Origin: JAWRCU01 sp033542235
GTDB taxonomy: Bacteria > Pseudomonadota > Alphaproteobacteria > Rhizobiales > Rhizobiaceae
Assembly (NCBI RefSeq): GCF_033542235.1
Contig: NZ_JAWRCU010000027.1
Span: 1 to 58,600, forward strand
Reading direction: 5' to 3'
DNA: 58,600 bases
The translations under genes were made by a program, and so were the position numbers. Below are positions 9,562 to 17,899 of this stretch, piece after piece. Each line of letters opens with the position of its first letter. The first letter of the stretch is position 1. A model generated the notes under the pieces. It saw nothing but the letters and a program-made list of their open reading frames with translations, did not search any database and was not told the origin of the DNA.

Positions 9562-10779
9562 TCAAAACCTCGCTTCAAAGGCCGCATTCAAATTCTGCTT
9601 CAGGCGTTTCGGCAAAATCTGCTTCAGGCGGATTGGCAAAGCCTGCTTCAGGCGCGTCCCAGCCTGTCGTACTGCCATACGGCGACGGCTCCGCTTGATG
9701 GCAGCCTTGAGCGGATCAACCCAGTATTCTTGAGCGCCACGATGGTTCGCGTATGTCAGAATGTCGTCGAGATATGCCAGCTGCACTCCATTGCGCGCAT
9801 TGATCCGTCGGATTTGTCTTGGGTTGGGAGCTTCGGCCAAGGCTTCAGGAGGGGAGAGCCCGGCAGCCAGGAAGTTGAGCTTCGTGCGAATGCACTTTTC
9901 ACAGCTGCCGCAGTTTTTTCCCGTTTCCACATCCTGCCAGCACACTCTTAGATTGCTGACCGCCTCAGGCCAATTGGATAGAGCTGCTACTTTCTCGGTC
10001 CTCGTAAACCCGGCGCCGTCGTATACGACCTCGAAGCCTGGCGTCGACAGCATGGGAAAGCTTATGGGGTTCGAACCCCAAGGTATCACGAGATGTGCAT
10101 AATCTTCATCCGAACCAATCAAGGCTGAGCCGACCGATCCTTCCCAATTGCGTAGGCACGCGGTCAGACCTGCCCCGAAATCCATTTGCCAAGATCGACA
10201 ACCTACGAGTCGCCAGTTCGTCGCCAGCCGGACCAGAGGCACTCCGATGGAACAAAGTGTCTCAGAGGCCCGCGAAAACGCGACCTCGTAGGCGGCGTTC
10301 TTTTGCAAAGGAATATCGAGCCCGTGAATCAACGTCGCGCAGTGGATGGAGCGACTTCGCCGTCCGGCCTGCCTGCGGTGATGACGCCAGAGAGTGAACG
10401 AGCCGTCGACACCGCCCGAAAATGCAGCGACGGCGCGGTCACGCCGTTCGAGTGTCGGGCTTGGCGACACCTCCTCGCTCGCGCTCACCGTAATGCGCTT
10501 GTACAGGTCTGACCGCCACAACACCCAGCATGTCACGAGCTCTTCAAGCCCTTCAAGCAGAGGTAAGGAAACCGGGCCGTCAATGTGAAGGTTGCGGCCT
10601 TCCCACATTGCCCGAAAGACCATTGCGATCGCAGCCAGATCGTGAGTTACCAATGGCGCGGGCAGCGCATCGACCGGTCCGTCGATGGCCCACCATATTT
10701 CCTCGCTGCTGAACCTGACCTTACGCCGAACTCCCCCTGCGCCGCGCTCTTCAGTCAGCCGCACATTCAGCGTTTCCAT
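9562..10779 (-). CDS. PP-loop ATPase-like protein with Cys cluster, copy 1
   Basis: A protein of about 405 residues. It has an N-hydroxyl/QueC-like PP-loop nucleotide motif (AAFSGGVDGSFTLWRHH, ~residue 116) and a probable metal site in the C-terminal third (GKNCGSCEKCIRTK). Such folds adenylate a substrate; the actual reaction here is unknown. The C-terminus carries three 8-residue repeats of the form RLKQxLPx. The start is ATG 10779 with GGAG six bases before it; the longer frame would need TTG. It is a tandem duplicate of the gene at 11016-12233 and lies in a leftward block with a polysaccharide flippase, suggesting a role in surface glycan or modified-sugar synthesis. Its 3' end forms the junction with the truncated ATPase gene. 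Confidence 0.7.
   Translation of the reverse strand: METLNVRLTEERGAGGVRRKVRFSSEEIWWAIDGPVDALPAPLVTHDLAAIAMVFRAMWEGRNLHIDGPVSLPLLEGLEELVTCWVLWRSDLYKRITVSASEEVSPSPTLERRDRAVAAFSGGVDGSFTLWRHHRRQAGRRSRSIHCATLIHGLDIPLQKNAAYEVAFSRASETLCSIGVPLVRLATNWRLVGCRSWQMDFGAGLTACLRNWEGSVGSALIGSDEDYAHLVIPWGSNPISFPMLSTPGFEVVYDGAGFTRTEKVAALSNWPEAVSNLRVCWQDVETGKNCGSCEKCIRTKLNFLAAGLSPPEALAEAPNPRQIRRINARNGVQLAYLDDILTYANHRGAQEYWVDPLKAAIKRSRRRMAVRQAGTRLKQALPIRLKQILPKRLKQNLNAAFEARF
9594..9660 (-). repeat. Coding tandem repeat (24-bp period) in PP-loop gene copy 1
   Basis: About 2.7 units of a 24-base repeat, containing CTGCTTCAGG, encode the C-terminal RLKQALPI-RLKQILPK-RLKQNLN heptad-like run. The second gene copy keeps the same pattern in degraded form (VKQILPKSLKQNLN). 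It is in frame and protein-coding, not a CRISPR array. Confidence 0.7.
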
Positions 10780-10919
10780 GTCCAACTCCGATTTAGAGGC
10801 TCACCTGCTCAAGCGTCACGTGGCATGCGTTGCGGAACAACTACGATGAGGGCATTGGATCGCGACAGATCGGTTCCAGCCGTTAGACTAGTAATAGGAT
10901 TTTAAAACGGCCGAATCCG

Positions 10920-10944
10920 ACGATAATGGGGCAATTTTGCGACT
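10920..10944 (-). promoter_or_regulatory. 25-bp conserved element upstream of PP-loop copy 1
   Basis: A 25-base sequence matching 14099-14123 at 24 of 25 positions in the same orientation (core GGCAATTTTGCGACT on the plus strand). Here it is about 140 bases upstream of the leftward gene at 10779; the second copy is about 280 bases upstream of the flippase. One copy per leftward transcription unit suggests a shared regulatory site, but a remnant of a recombination border is also possible. Confidence 0.4.
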
Positions 10945-11015
10945 TTGATAGGGCTCACTCTATATGGGGAAATTCTCCCGACATCCGACAATGAGAGGTC
11001 ATCTATCTCATCTAT

Positions 11016-12233
11016 TCAAAACATCGCTTCAAAGGCCGCATTCAAATTCTGCTTCAGGCTTTTTGGTAAAATCTGCTTCACGCTCATTGGCAAAAGCTGC
11101 CTCAGGCGTATTCCACGTTGTCGTATTGCCATGCGGCGACGGCTCCGCTTGACGGCAACCTTGAGCGGGTCGATCCAGTATTCTTGAGCGCCACGATTTT
11201 TCGCGAAATTCAGAATATCTTCGAGAAGTTCCAGCTGCACTCTGTTGCGCGCGTTGATCTGTCGTATTTGTCTTGGGGTGGGAGGTTCGGCCAAAGATTC
11301 TGGAAGGGGGAGTCCCGCAGCCATGAAGTTGAGCTTCGTGCGAATGCATTTTTCACAGCTGCCGCAGTTTTTTCCCGTTTCCACATCAAGCCAGCACACC
11401 CTCAAATTGCTGACAGCCTCGGGCCAGTCGGATAGAGCTGCCGCCTTCTCCGTCCTCGTAAATCCAAGACCGTGGTAGATGATCTCGAAGCTTGGCGTCG
11501 AGAACATGGGCAAGCTCACAGGGTTCGAGCCCCAAGGTATTGCGAGATGTGCGTAATCTTCACCCGAACCGATCAAGGCGGAACCGACCGATCCTTCCCA
11601 ATTGCGTAGGCACGCGGTAAGGCCGGCGCCGAAATCCATTTGCCAGGAGCGACAACCCACAAGTCGCCAGTTCGTCGTCAGCCGGACCAGAGGCACTCCG
11701 ATGGAACGAAGTGTCTCAGAGGCCCGCGAAAACGCGACGTCGTAGGCGGCGTTCTGTTGCAAGGGAATATCGAACCCATGAATGAATGCCGCGCAATGGA
11801 GAGAGCGGCTTCGCCGACCGGCGTCCTGGCGGTGATGACGCCAGATGGTGAACGCGCTGTCGACGCCGCCCGAGTAGGCAGCAACGGCAAGGTCACGGCG
11901 TTCGGGGGCCAGGCTTGGCGCCAGTTCCTCGCTCGCGCTCACCGTAATGCGCCTGTACAGGTCTGGCCGCCACAACACCCAGCAGGTCACGAACTCTTCG
12001 AGCCCTTCGAGCAGAGGCAAGGAAACCGGGCCGTCGACATGGAGATTGCGGCCTTCCCACATCGCCCGAAAGATCATTGCGACGGCGGCCATATCATGAG
12101 TTGCCATTGGCGCGGGCAGCGCATCGGCCGGTCCGTCGAAAGCCCACCATATCTCCTCGCTGTCGAACTTGACTCTACGCCGAACTCCCTCTGCGCCGCG
12201 CTCTTCGGTCAGCCGCACATTCAGCGTTTCCAT
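11016..12233 (-). CDS. PP-loop ATPase-like protein with Cys cluster, copy 2
   Basis: A near-identical paralogue of the neighbouring gene: same length (about 405 residues), same PP-loop (AAYSGGVDSAFTIWRHH) and same GKNCGSCEKCIRTK cluster. This copy has the canonical SGGVDS, while copy 1 reads SGGVDG. The start is ATG 12233 with a GGAGG site. It follows the flippase gene by about 95 bases on the same strand and is likely co-transcribed with it. Duplication includes some upstream DNA (similar bases near 10828-10840 and 12281-12300). Substrate unknown. Confidence 0.7.
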   Translation of the reverse strand: METLNVRLTEERGAEGVRRRVKFDSEEIWWAFDGPADALPAPMATHDMAAVAMIFRAMWEGRNLHVDGPVSLPLLEGLEEFVTCWVLWRPDLYRRITVSASEELAPSLAPERRDLAVAAYSGGVDSAFTIWRHHRQDAGRRSRSLHCAAFIHGFDIPLQQNAAYDVAFSRASETLRSIGVPLVRLTTNWRLVGCRSWQMDFGAGLTACLRNWEGSVGSALIGSGEDYAHLAIPWGSNPVSLPMFSTPSFEIIYHGLGFTRTEKAAALSDWPEAVSNLRVCWLDVETGKNCGSCEKCIRTKLNFMAAGLPLPESLAEPPTPRQIRQINARNRVQLELLEDILNFAKNRGAQEYWIDPLKVAVKRSRRRMAIRQRGIRLRQLLPMSVKQILPKSLKQNLNAAFEAMF

Positions 12234-12328
12234 GTCCACCTCCGATTCGACTTGGGCTCACATTGGCCGAACTTCAAAGTTGCATGCGTTTTGGAACAAA
12301 TTTCTGAGAGTATTCTTTCTGCTCATCC

Positions 12329-13816
12329 TCAAGATCTCGCAAAGGCGAACGACCTGAGCTTTTGAACTGCCCGCAAAACCTCGTTTTCAGGACCGTCGGG
12401 GTAGTTTTCAGCTTTCCAGAGGAGCAGCGTGACGACCACATAAGTGAGTGCGCCAACCGAGGCCAACACGGCAATTTCGACGAGCAGGCCCATCATGTCC
12501 GTTCCGCTACTGACGCGCGGACGGACAAGCAGGACGACAATGACCATGGTAGTCGTGGCGACGATCGTCCTCAGGTTCTGCAGGAGCTGGGTCCACACCG
12601 GGATGCCTATCAACCTGCTGACGAGCTGCATGTTGACCAGGGTGTTTATCGAAGCGGTCACCACGCGCACCCAGAGCATCCCGAGCAAACCTGCCTCGTA
12701 CATTCCAATCACGATCAGAGGCATCCGAATGAGAAAGAAGGCTGTGTCGCGATGGAAGATCTTCCGCGGCTCGCCCATCGCAAGCGCCAGGGGCTGAACG
12801 GAGTTGGCCAGCGTGGCGATTCCGGCGACGCATGCGATGATCTGAACCACAATCACGGCGGGAAGCCATTTCTCACCCATGATGAGCCGAACCGTCGGAT
12901 CGGCAATGAGCGCCCAGCCAAACGCGACCGGCAGTGCAATCGCGCTCGTCAACGCCTGCGCCGAGCTGTAGGCCTTCCGCAATCTTGCCCTGTCGTGTTT
13001 CAGCGCCGAGAAGGCCGGAAACAGGGTTTGTGTCAGCGGGCTCGTCGCTTCCGTGGTCGGGAGGTATGCGAGATTGTTCCCGACGGTGTAGTAGCCGAGG
13101 CTCGCTTTACCTAGAATCCAGCCGACCAGCAGCTGGTCGAAGCGCCAATTCAAGGTCCTGACGATCTGGCTCAGCGTCAGCCAGATGGAGAAGGACCAGA
13201 GTTCCCCGGCGTGTCTCCACATGACACGAGGCCTGAAAGGCTTCAGCGTGTAGGAAAGGAGCAGCGTTGCGAGTTGCGCAACGATGGAGCCGACCACGAG
13301 CGCCCAATAGCTCCTGTAGACTATGGCAACGCCAACCGCGGCGACGAAGCCTGCAGCCTTCGAGCCCACGTTGCGATAGAGAATGGGGCGAAAGTCCAGG
13401 CTTCGCTCGAAGACCACCAGCTTGGGGTTGAGGGCGCCACTAAGAATGACCGTCAGCCCCAATGCGATCATGATCCCGATCAGCCTGGGGTCACGATAGA
13501 TGAGTGCCGTTGGATAGGCGGCGGCCATCAGCAGTGCGCTGATGATGACCGCGCGCACCATGTTCAGCGACCACGCTGTATGAAAATGCTCGTCGGTCGG
13601 GTTGGAATGCTGGATAAGCGCATTCGACAGCGACAATTCGGTTACGGACGACACGATGGCGAGAATCGTCGTCGCGACTGCGACCAATCCGAAATCGGCC
13701 GGCATCAGCAGTCGGGCAAGGACGATCGTGCTCGCCAGGCCCAAGAGGTTCGTCGCGGCGCGCGTGACCGTGATCCAGAACGTACTCTTGGCCAGACGCG
13801 ACTTCATGTGATCCAC
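12329..13816 (-). CDS. Polysaccharide flippase, MOP superfamily (Wzx/ExoT-like)
   Basis: An integral membrane protein of 495 residues with about 12-14 hydrophobic helices and the N-terminal pattern of lipopolysaccharide/O-antigen flippases (GLASTIVLARLLMPADFGLV). It would move lipid-linked glycan units across the inner membrane. The start is uncertain: GTG 13816 lies 4 bases and ATG 13807 lies 13 bases from the AGGAGGG site. No glycosyltransferases, polymerase or export genes are adjacent, so this looks like a fragment of a larger glycan locus. Confidence 0.88.
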   Translation of the reverse strand: MDHMKSRLAKSTFWITVTRAATNLLGLASTIVLARLLMPADFGLVAVATTILAIVSSVTELSLSNALIQHSNPTDEHFHTAWSLNMVRAVIISALLMAAAYPTALIYRDPRLIGIMIALGLTVILSGALNPKLVVFERSLDFRPILYRNVGSKAAGFVAAVGVAIVYRSYWALVVGSIVAQLATLLLSYTLKPFRPRVMWRHAGELWSFSIWLTLSQIVRTLNWRFDQLLVGWILGKASLGYYTVGNNLAYLPTTEATSPLTQTLFPAFSALKHDRARLRKAYSSAQALTSAIALPVAFGWALIADPTVRLIMGEKWLPAVIVVQIIACVAGIATLANSVQPLALAMGEPRKIFHRDTAFFLIRMPLIVIGMYEAGLLGMLWVRVVTASINTLVNMQLVSRLIGIPVWTQLLQNLRTIVATTTMVIVVLLVRPRVSSGTDMMGLLVEIAVLASVGALTYVVVTLLLWKAENYPDGPENEVLRAVQKLRSFAFARS

Positions 13817-14179
13817 TCATCCCTCCTGACGATGAATGTCGAGGGGTGGTCTGCTCAGTGCCGTTGCTGGCCGGGGACGGAGCGGAACAGGGACTTGTGG
13901 TGGGAACTGGCTGCGCGCTGCCTGGCTCGGCAACAGCCCCTCGTGCGTGCGGGATCGCGTCATGATTGTACGCATTGCGCCACTTGGACGAAAGCCGCAA
14001 TCGCAATGCTAATCCGTGTGCGGTTGCCGGCAGCGCCGCCTACTCGAACGTCCACAGATGATGGGACAGCACATGTTTTTTAATATTAGAACGTTCTAAC
14101 GATAATAGGGCAATTTTGCGACTCGGACGGATCACCGCATGGCCGTCCCGGCGGCATAATCGCAGGAACCGCGTCGAGC
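13817..14179. other. Intergenic region between flippase and EamA genes
   Basis: 363 bases that hold the leader of the flippase gene. It contains a 14-base perfect palindrome (14086-14099, TTAGAACGTTCTAA) abutting the second copy of the 25-base conserved element. An AT-rich patch at 14073-14090 stands out from the GC-rich surroundings and could be promoter DNA. No gene is evident. Confidence 0.4.
14086..14123 (-). promoter_or_regulatory. Palindrome plus 25-bp conserved element upstream of flippase
   Basis: A perfect palindrome TTAGAACGTTCTAA (14086-14099) runs directly into the 25-base element (14099-14123) also found at 10920-10944. The first copy is preceded by a related, imperfect TTAGACTAGTAA at 10883-10894. 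The pairing supports a regulatory module for the leftward glycan genes; the binding factor is unknown. Confidence 0.4.
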
Positions 14180-15043
14180 CTAGTTGGCGAACCTCCGCGC
14201 GCCGGCGACGCACAAGATCACCGCGACCGTCACGCCAAGCATCGCCGATGTGACGGGCTCGTGCAGCAGCGCCGCGGCGAGCGCCAGTCCCATGAAAGGC
14301 TGCAGTAGCTGCAACTGACCCACGGCTGCGATGCCTCCCTGTGCAAGGCCGCGATACCAGAATACGAATCCGATCAGCATGCTGAACAGCGAGACATAGG
14401 CCAGGCCGAGCCAGGCTGAGGACGCGATGCCGGAGAATGACGGGGGCATGTAGAGCAGCGCCACCACGACCATGATCGGAAGCGACAGCACCAGCGCCCA
14501 GGAGATGACTTGCCAGCCCCCGAGCGTTCGGGAGAGCCTCGCACCCTCGGCATAACCCAGCCCGCAGGCGACGATCGCCGCGAGCATGAGAGCATCGCCA
14601 ATGGCCGAAGCCGACAGCCCTTGCGACAAGGCAAAACCTGCCACCAGCGCGCTGCCGAGCACGGAGAAGAACCAGAATGCCGGCTTCGGACGTTCGCCGC
14701 CGCGGATGACGGCGAAGATTGCCGTCGCGAGCGGGAGCAGCCCGACGAATACGATCGAATGCGCTGCTGTCACCTGCCGGAGCGCCAATGCCGTCAACAG
14801 GGGAAAGCCCACCACGACACCGAGCGCCACGACCACCAGCGAGGCGATGTCGCGACGGGCGGGACGCTTTTCCCCGAAGGCGAGCAGCAGACAAAGCGCC
14901 AGCGCACCGGCGATTGCTGCCCGGGCCATAGTCAGGAAAACGGGATCGAACTGCATGACGGCAACGCGCGTGGCGGGGAGGGACCCGCTGAAGATCGCCA
15001 CGCCCACGAAACCATTGATCCATCCGGCCGCTGTCCGGTTCAT
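14180..15043 (-). CDS. EamA/DMT-family transporter
   Basis: An inner-membrane transporter of 287 residues with ten predicted helices in two EamA halves, typical of metabolite or drug exporters. The start is ATG 15043 with GAAGGG eight bases upstream; the longer frame would need TTG at 15082. It is divergent from a MocR-type regulator with about 100 bases between them. MocR regulators often control a neighbouring exporter gene, so the pair probably forms a self-contained detoxification or efflux unit. Substrate unknown. Confidence 0.88.
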   Translation of the reverse strand: MNRTAAGWINGFVGVAIFSGSLPATRVAVMQFDPVFLTMARAAIAGALALCLLLAFGEKRPARRDIASLVVVALGVVVGFPLLTALALRQVTAAHSIVFVGLLPLATAIFAVIRGGERPKPAFWFFSVLGSALVAGFALSQGLSASAIGDALMLAAIVACGLGYAEGARLSRTLGGWQVISWALVLSLPIMVVVALLYMPPSFSGIASSAWLGLAYVSLFSMLIGFVFWYRGLAQGGIAAVGQLQLLQPFMGLALAAALLHEPVTSAMLGVTVAVILCVAGARRFAN

Positions 15044-15110
15044 GCCGAGACCCTTCGTTTGCAGGCCTTTTATCTGCTTCAACGACTGGCACAGCCAGTA
15101 ACAGTCCGGT

Positions 15111-15128
15111 ACAGTTCAGTCGAACTGT
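15111..15128. promoter_or_regulatory. Candidate MocR operator
   Basis: A perfect inverted repeat with 7-base arms and a 4-base spacer (ACAGTTC-AGTC-GAACTGT). A further ACAGT half-site lies at about 15101, giving a direct repeat with it. It sits between the divergent EamA and MocR genes, where the regulator would be expected to bind. MocR proteins commonly use direct or inverted half-sites in this position. Confidence 0.5.
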
Positions 15129-15150
15129 TATGGTCGAAGGTGCAGTACGG

Positions 15151-16575
15151 ATGGACGGACAGGCCACACAAGGCACACGGGTCGAGATGGTCATGAGGAC
15201 GATCCGCCAGCGCATTGCCGGACGGAGCCTGAAGCCAGGCGACAAGCTGCCGTCGATCCGCGGATTAGCTGCAGCGCTCAAGGTCTCGCCCTCGACCGTC
15301 GTGGAGGCTTACGAGCGGCTGGTTGCCGAAGCAGCCATTCATTCCCGCCCGGGCTCCGGATTCTACGTCGCCAGCCAGGCGGCTCCGTTGGCGCTCTCCG
15401 AAATTGGCCCCAAGGTCGATCGAGCGGTCGATCCGTTCTGGGTCTCGCGGCAGTCACTTGAGTCGAGCGATGGCGTCTTGAAGCCAGGGTGCGGCTGGCT
15501 ACCGCCGTCATGGTTGTCTGAGGGAGGCATCAGGAAGGCGCTTCGCTCGCTCTCTCGCGCCGACGGTTCCGTTCTTGCCGATTACGGCTCACCGTTGGGA
15601 TTGCCGTCATTACGCCATCTCGTGGCCAGGCGCATGGCCGAACGAGGCATCGAGTGCTCGCCGGAGCAGATCATGCTGACGGAATCCGGTACGCAGGCGA
15701 TCGATCTCCTCTGTCGCTTGCTGCTCGAGCCCGGCGACACAGTGCTCGTGGACGATCCCTGCTACTTCAATTTCCAGGCCCTGCTTCGCGCTCACCGGGC
15801 GAATGTCGTCGGTGTGAGGTACACGCCCACCGGTCCAGATATTGACTTGTTCGGAGAGGCGCTCGCGACGCATCGTCCGCGGCTCTACATCACGAACTCC
15901 GCCATCCATAATCCCACCGGCGCAACCTTGTCGCCCGTCGTGGCGCACAGGGTACTGAAGCTCGCCGATCAGTTTGGGCTTACCATCGTCGAAGACGATA
16001 TCTTCGCCGATTTCGAGCGCGTTCCGGCACCACGTCTGGGGGCCTTCGACGGGCTTGATCGTGTCATTTCCATCGGCAGCTTCTCCAAGACGATCTCCGC
16101 CTCGGCGCGATGCGGGTTCGTGGCAGCGCGCCCGGAATGGATCGAAGGTCTCACGGACCTGAAGATCGCCAGCTCGTTCGGGGGAGGGCGGTTGAACGCG
16201 GAACTGGTCCTCGCCGTTCTCAGCGACAGCGGCTACCGCAAGCACCTGGAGGGCCTGCGCAACCGACTTGCCAACGCCATGTTCGAGGTTGCCGCCAAAT
16301 TGAAGGCGATCGGGATCGAGCCTTGGCTCATGCCGCCGGCGGGCATGTTCCTGTGGTGCCGCCTTCCGGATGGCATCGACGCGGCACATGTCGCCCGGGC
16401 GGCGGTCGCCGAAAACGTGGTCCTGGCGCCCGGGAACGTATTCAGCGTGTCGCGGTCCGCCACCAGCTTCATGCGTTTCAACGTTTCCCAGACGTTGGAC
16501 GACCGCATATTGGACGTGCTTGGGCGATCACTCAGGCAGGCCCGCAGTCAGCTGCCTGCGGCTCCGCGCGTTTAG
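15151..16575 (+). CDS. MocR-family regulator (GntR HTH fused to aminotransferase fold)
   Basis: A fusion regulator of about 474 residues. The N-terminal GntR winged helix (LPSIRGLAAALKVSPSTVVE) is joined to a fold-type I aminotransferase-like domain. The PLP-binding Lys is visible in SIGSFSKTISASARCGF, and the Asn/Asp/Tyr cofactor contacts are in HNPTGATLSP and VEDDIFADF. ATG 15151 has GAAGG ten bases before it. The in-frame ATG at 15130 touches the operator palindrome and lacks a ribosome site. It probably controls the divergent EamA gene in response to a PLP-linked or amine ligand. Confidence 0.85.
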   Translation: MDGQATQGTRVEMVMRTIRQRIAGRSLKPGDKLPSIRGLAAALKVSPSTVVEAYERLVAEAAIHSRPGSGFYVASQAAPLALSEIGPKVDRAVDPFWVSRQSLESSDGVLKPGCGWLPPSWLSEGGIRKALRSLSRADGSVLADYGSPLGLPSLRHLVARRMAERGIECSPEQIMLTESGTQAIDLLCRLLLEPGDTVLVDDPCYFNFQALLRAHRANVVGVRYTPTGPDIDLFGEALATHRPRLYITNSAIHNPTGATLSPVVAHRVLKLADQFGLTIVEDDIFADFERVPAPRLGAFDGLDRVISIGSFSKTISASARCGFVAARPEWIEGLTDLKIASSFGGGRLNAELVLAVLSDSGYRKHLEGLRNRLANAMFEVAAKLKAIGIEPWLMPPAGMFLWCRLPDGIDAAHVARAAVAENVVLAPGNVFSVSRSATSFMRFNVSQTLDDRILDVLGRSLRQARSQLPAAPRV

Positions 16576-16614
16576 GCGTTCCACGCGTTTTTACACGGGC
16601 GGATCAACCTATTC

Positions 16615-17637
16615 TCAGTCGCTGTCGCGGGCGACGAGTTCCAACGGCCAGACCTCGCGGATGATGCGCGGTCCGTCCGGACCCGCGAAGGAAGGCATGG
16701 AGGCCAGCAGCATTTCAGCGAGACGGCGACCGAGCGGCTCGAGCGCCGGACGAAAGCTGGTGAGCGCCGGCGAGTAGTAGCGGCAGAGCGCCGTATCGAC
16801 AATGACCGTAACGGCTACATCGTGGCCGGGCTTGAGCCCCATTTCGACAAGAGCCCTGCACCCGCCGAGCGCCATCGCGTCATTGTTGAAGATGATGGCG
16901 GTCGGCGGATTGCTGGACCCCATCAGCTGCGGCGTGATCTCATAACCGCCGGCTTCATTTATGAAACCGGCACCAATCAGATCAGGATCCACTTCTAAGC
17001 CGTGCCGGCGCAGCGCCTTGCGGTAGCCGGCCAAAAACAGATAGCCGAAATTCAGGTTCAATGACGGGCGCACTGCCGCGATGCGACGATGGCCGCGCGC
17101 GACCAGGCGGTCGACCGCGTCGACGCCGGCCTTCTCGAAATCAAGGTCGAGCGCAGGATAGGACTTACCGCCCGACCGGCTTCGACCCAGGGTCGCAAAA
17201 GGAAAACCGGCCTGGGTCAGATATTCGATGCGCTCGTCCTCGCGCCGGGTCCATGCAAGCACGACCGCGTCGGCCCACCGGGTCTCGACGACACGGCGAA
17301 GTCGCTCGTGCTGGTAGTCGCCCGGCGCGCCCATGACCACGATCAGGTCAAGTCCGCTCTCGGCGAGCTGCGCCTGTAGTCCGGTCAGAAACGGGATGAA
17401 GAACGGCTCGCCATATTGCTGATCGCCCGGATGGGGCTGAAGCATGAAGGCGACGGCGTGCGTCGCACCGCGCCTGAGGTTCCGCCCCGATTGGTTCGGC
17501 GAATAGTTGAGCCGGCGCGCTGCATCGAGCACGCGTTGCCGGGTCTCGGCGTTGACGTCGGCGCGGCCATTCAGAGCCCGCGAAACCGTGCCGATCGAAA
17601 TGTTCAGGTGGCGAGCAAGGTCATGGATGCTGGACAC
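16615..17637 (-). CDS. LacI-family transcriptional regulator
   Basis: A 340-residue repressor. Residues 1-25 hold the LacI helix-turn-helix (SIHDLARHLNISIGTVSRAL), followed by the hinge helix and a periplasmic-binding-protein-like sugar domain. It is divergent from the oxidoreductase/isomerase/ABC operon at 17900. The intergenic region carries a large palindrome (17821-17857) with the GTAAACGTTTAC core expected for this family. It most likely represses that operon until its sugar is present. Confidence 0.92.
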   Translation of the reverse strand: MSSIHDLARHLNISIGTVSRALNGRADVNAETRQRVLDAARRLNYSPNQSGRNLRRGATHAVAFMLQPHPGDQQYGEPFFIPFLTGLQAQLAESGLDLIVVMGAPGDYQHERLRRVVETRWADAVVLAWTRREDERIEYLTQAGFPFATLGRSRSGGKSYPALDLDFEKAGVDAVDRLVARGHRRIAAVRPSLNLNFGYLFLAGYRKALRRHGLEVDPDLIGAGFINEAGGYEITPQLMGSSNPPTAIIFNNDAMALGGCRALVEMGLKPGHDVAVTVIVDTALCRYYSPALTSFRPALEPLGRRLAEMLLASMPSFAGPDGPRIIREVWPLELVARDSD

Positions 17638-17796
17638 TTACGATAATCTCCCCCGGCTCCGGCTAGCACCAGTCGCAGCCCGAGCCAAGACCGGAAGCAT
17701 CGGACAGTTTCGGTAAGTGGTCTCTGCCCAACACGAGCACGCTCCAGCCGGACCAGGTAAACGGTGCCCGATCGGGACCGGGCAGCAGAATCCCGA

Positions 17797-17825
17797 TTGA
17801 CATTCTATCTGGCCCAGTGTGTTGT
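17797..17825 (+). promoter_or_regulatory. Possible sigma-70 promoter of the 17900 operon
   Basis: A perfect TTGACA hexamer at 17797-17802 is followed after 17 bases by TGTTGT (17820-17825), a weak -10. The LacI operator overlaps the -10 region, which fits repression by occlusion. The -10 match is poor, so this is tentative. Confidence 0.4.
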
Positions 17826-17857
17826 CGTAAACGTTTACGGAAAACGTTTACGACAAC
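17821..17857. promoter_or_regulatory. LacI-type operator (double palindrome)
   Basis: Two perfect 16-base arms (17821-17836 and 17842-17857) surround a 5-base spacer. Each arm contains AAACGTTT, and the left half also reads as the 12-base palindrome GTAAACGTTTAC (17827-17838). This is the expected site for the adjacent LacI-family repressor and may bind two dimers. Confidence 0.75.
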
Positions 17858-17899
17858 CGTGAACGTCGGCCTGGAGGGGCCGATCGGGAGGAGCGCTGG

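Noticed and set aside
9594..9660. Regular 24-base repeats resembling a small CRISPR
   Set aside because: They are in frame, have no spacers and encode the RLKQxLP tail; no cas genes are near.
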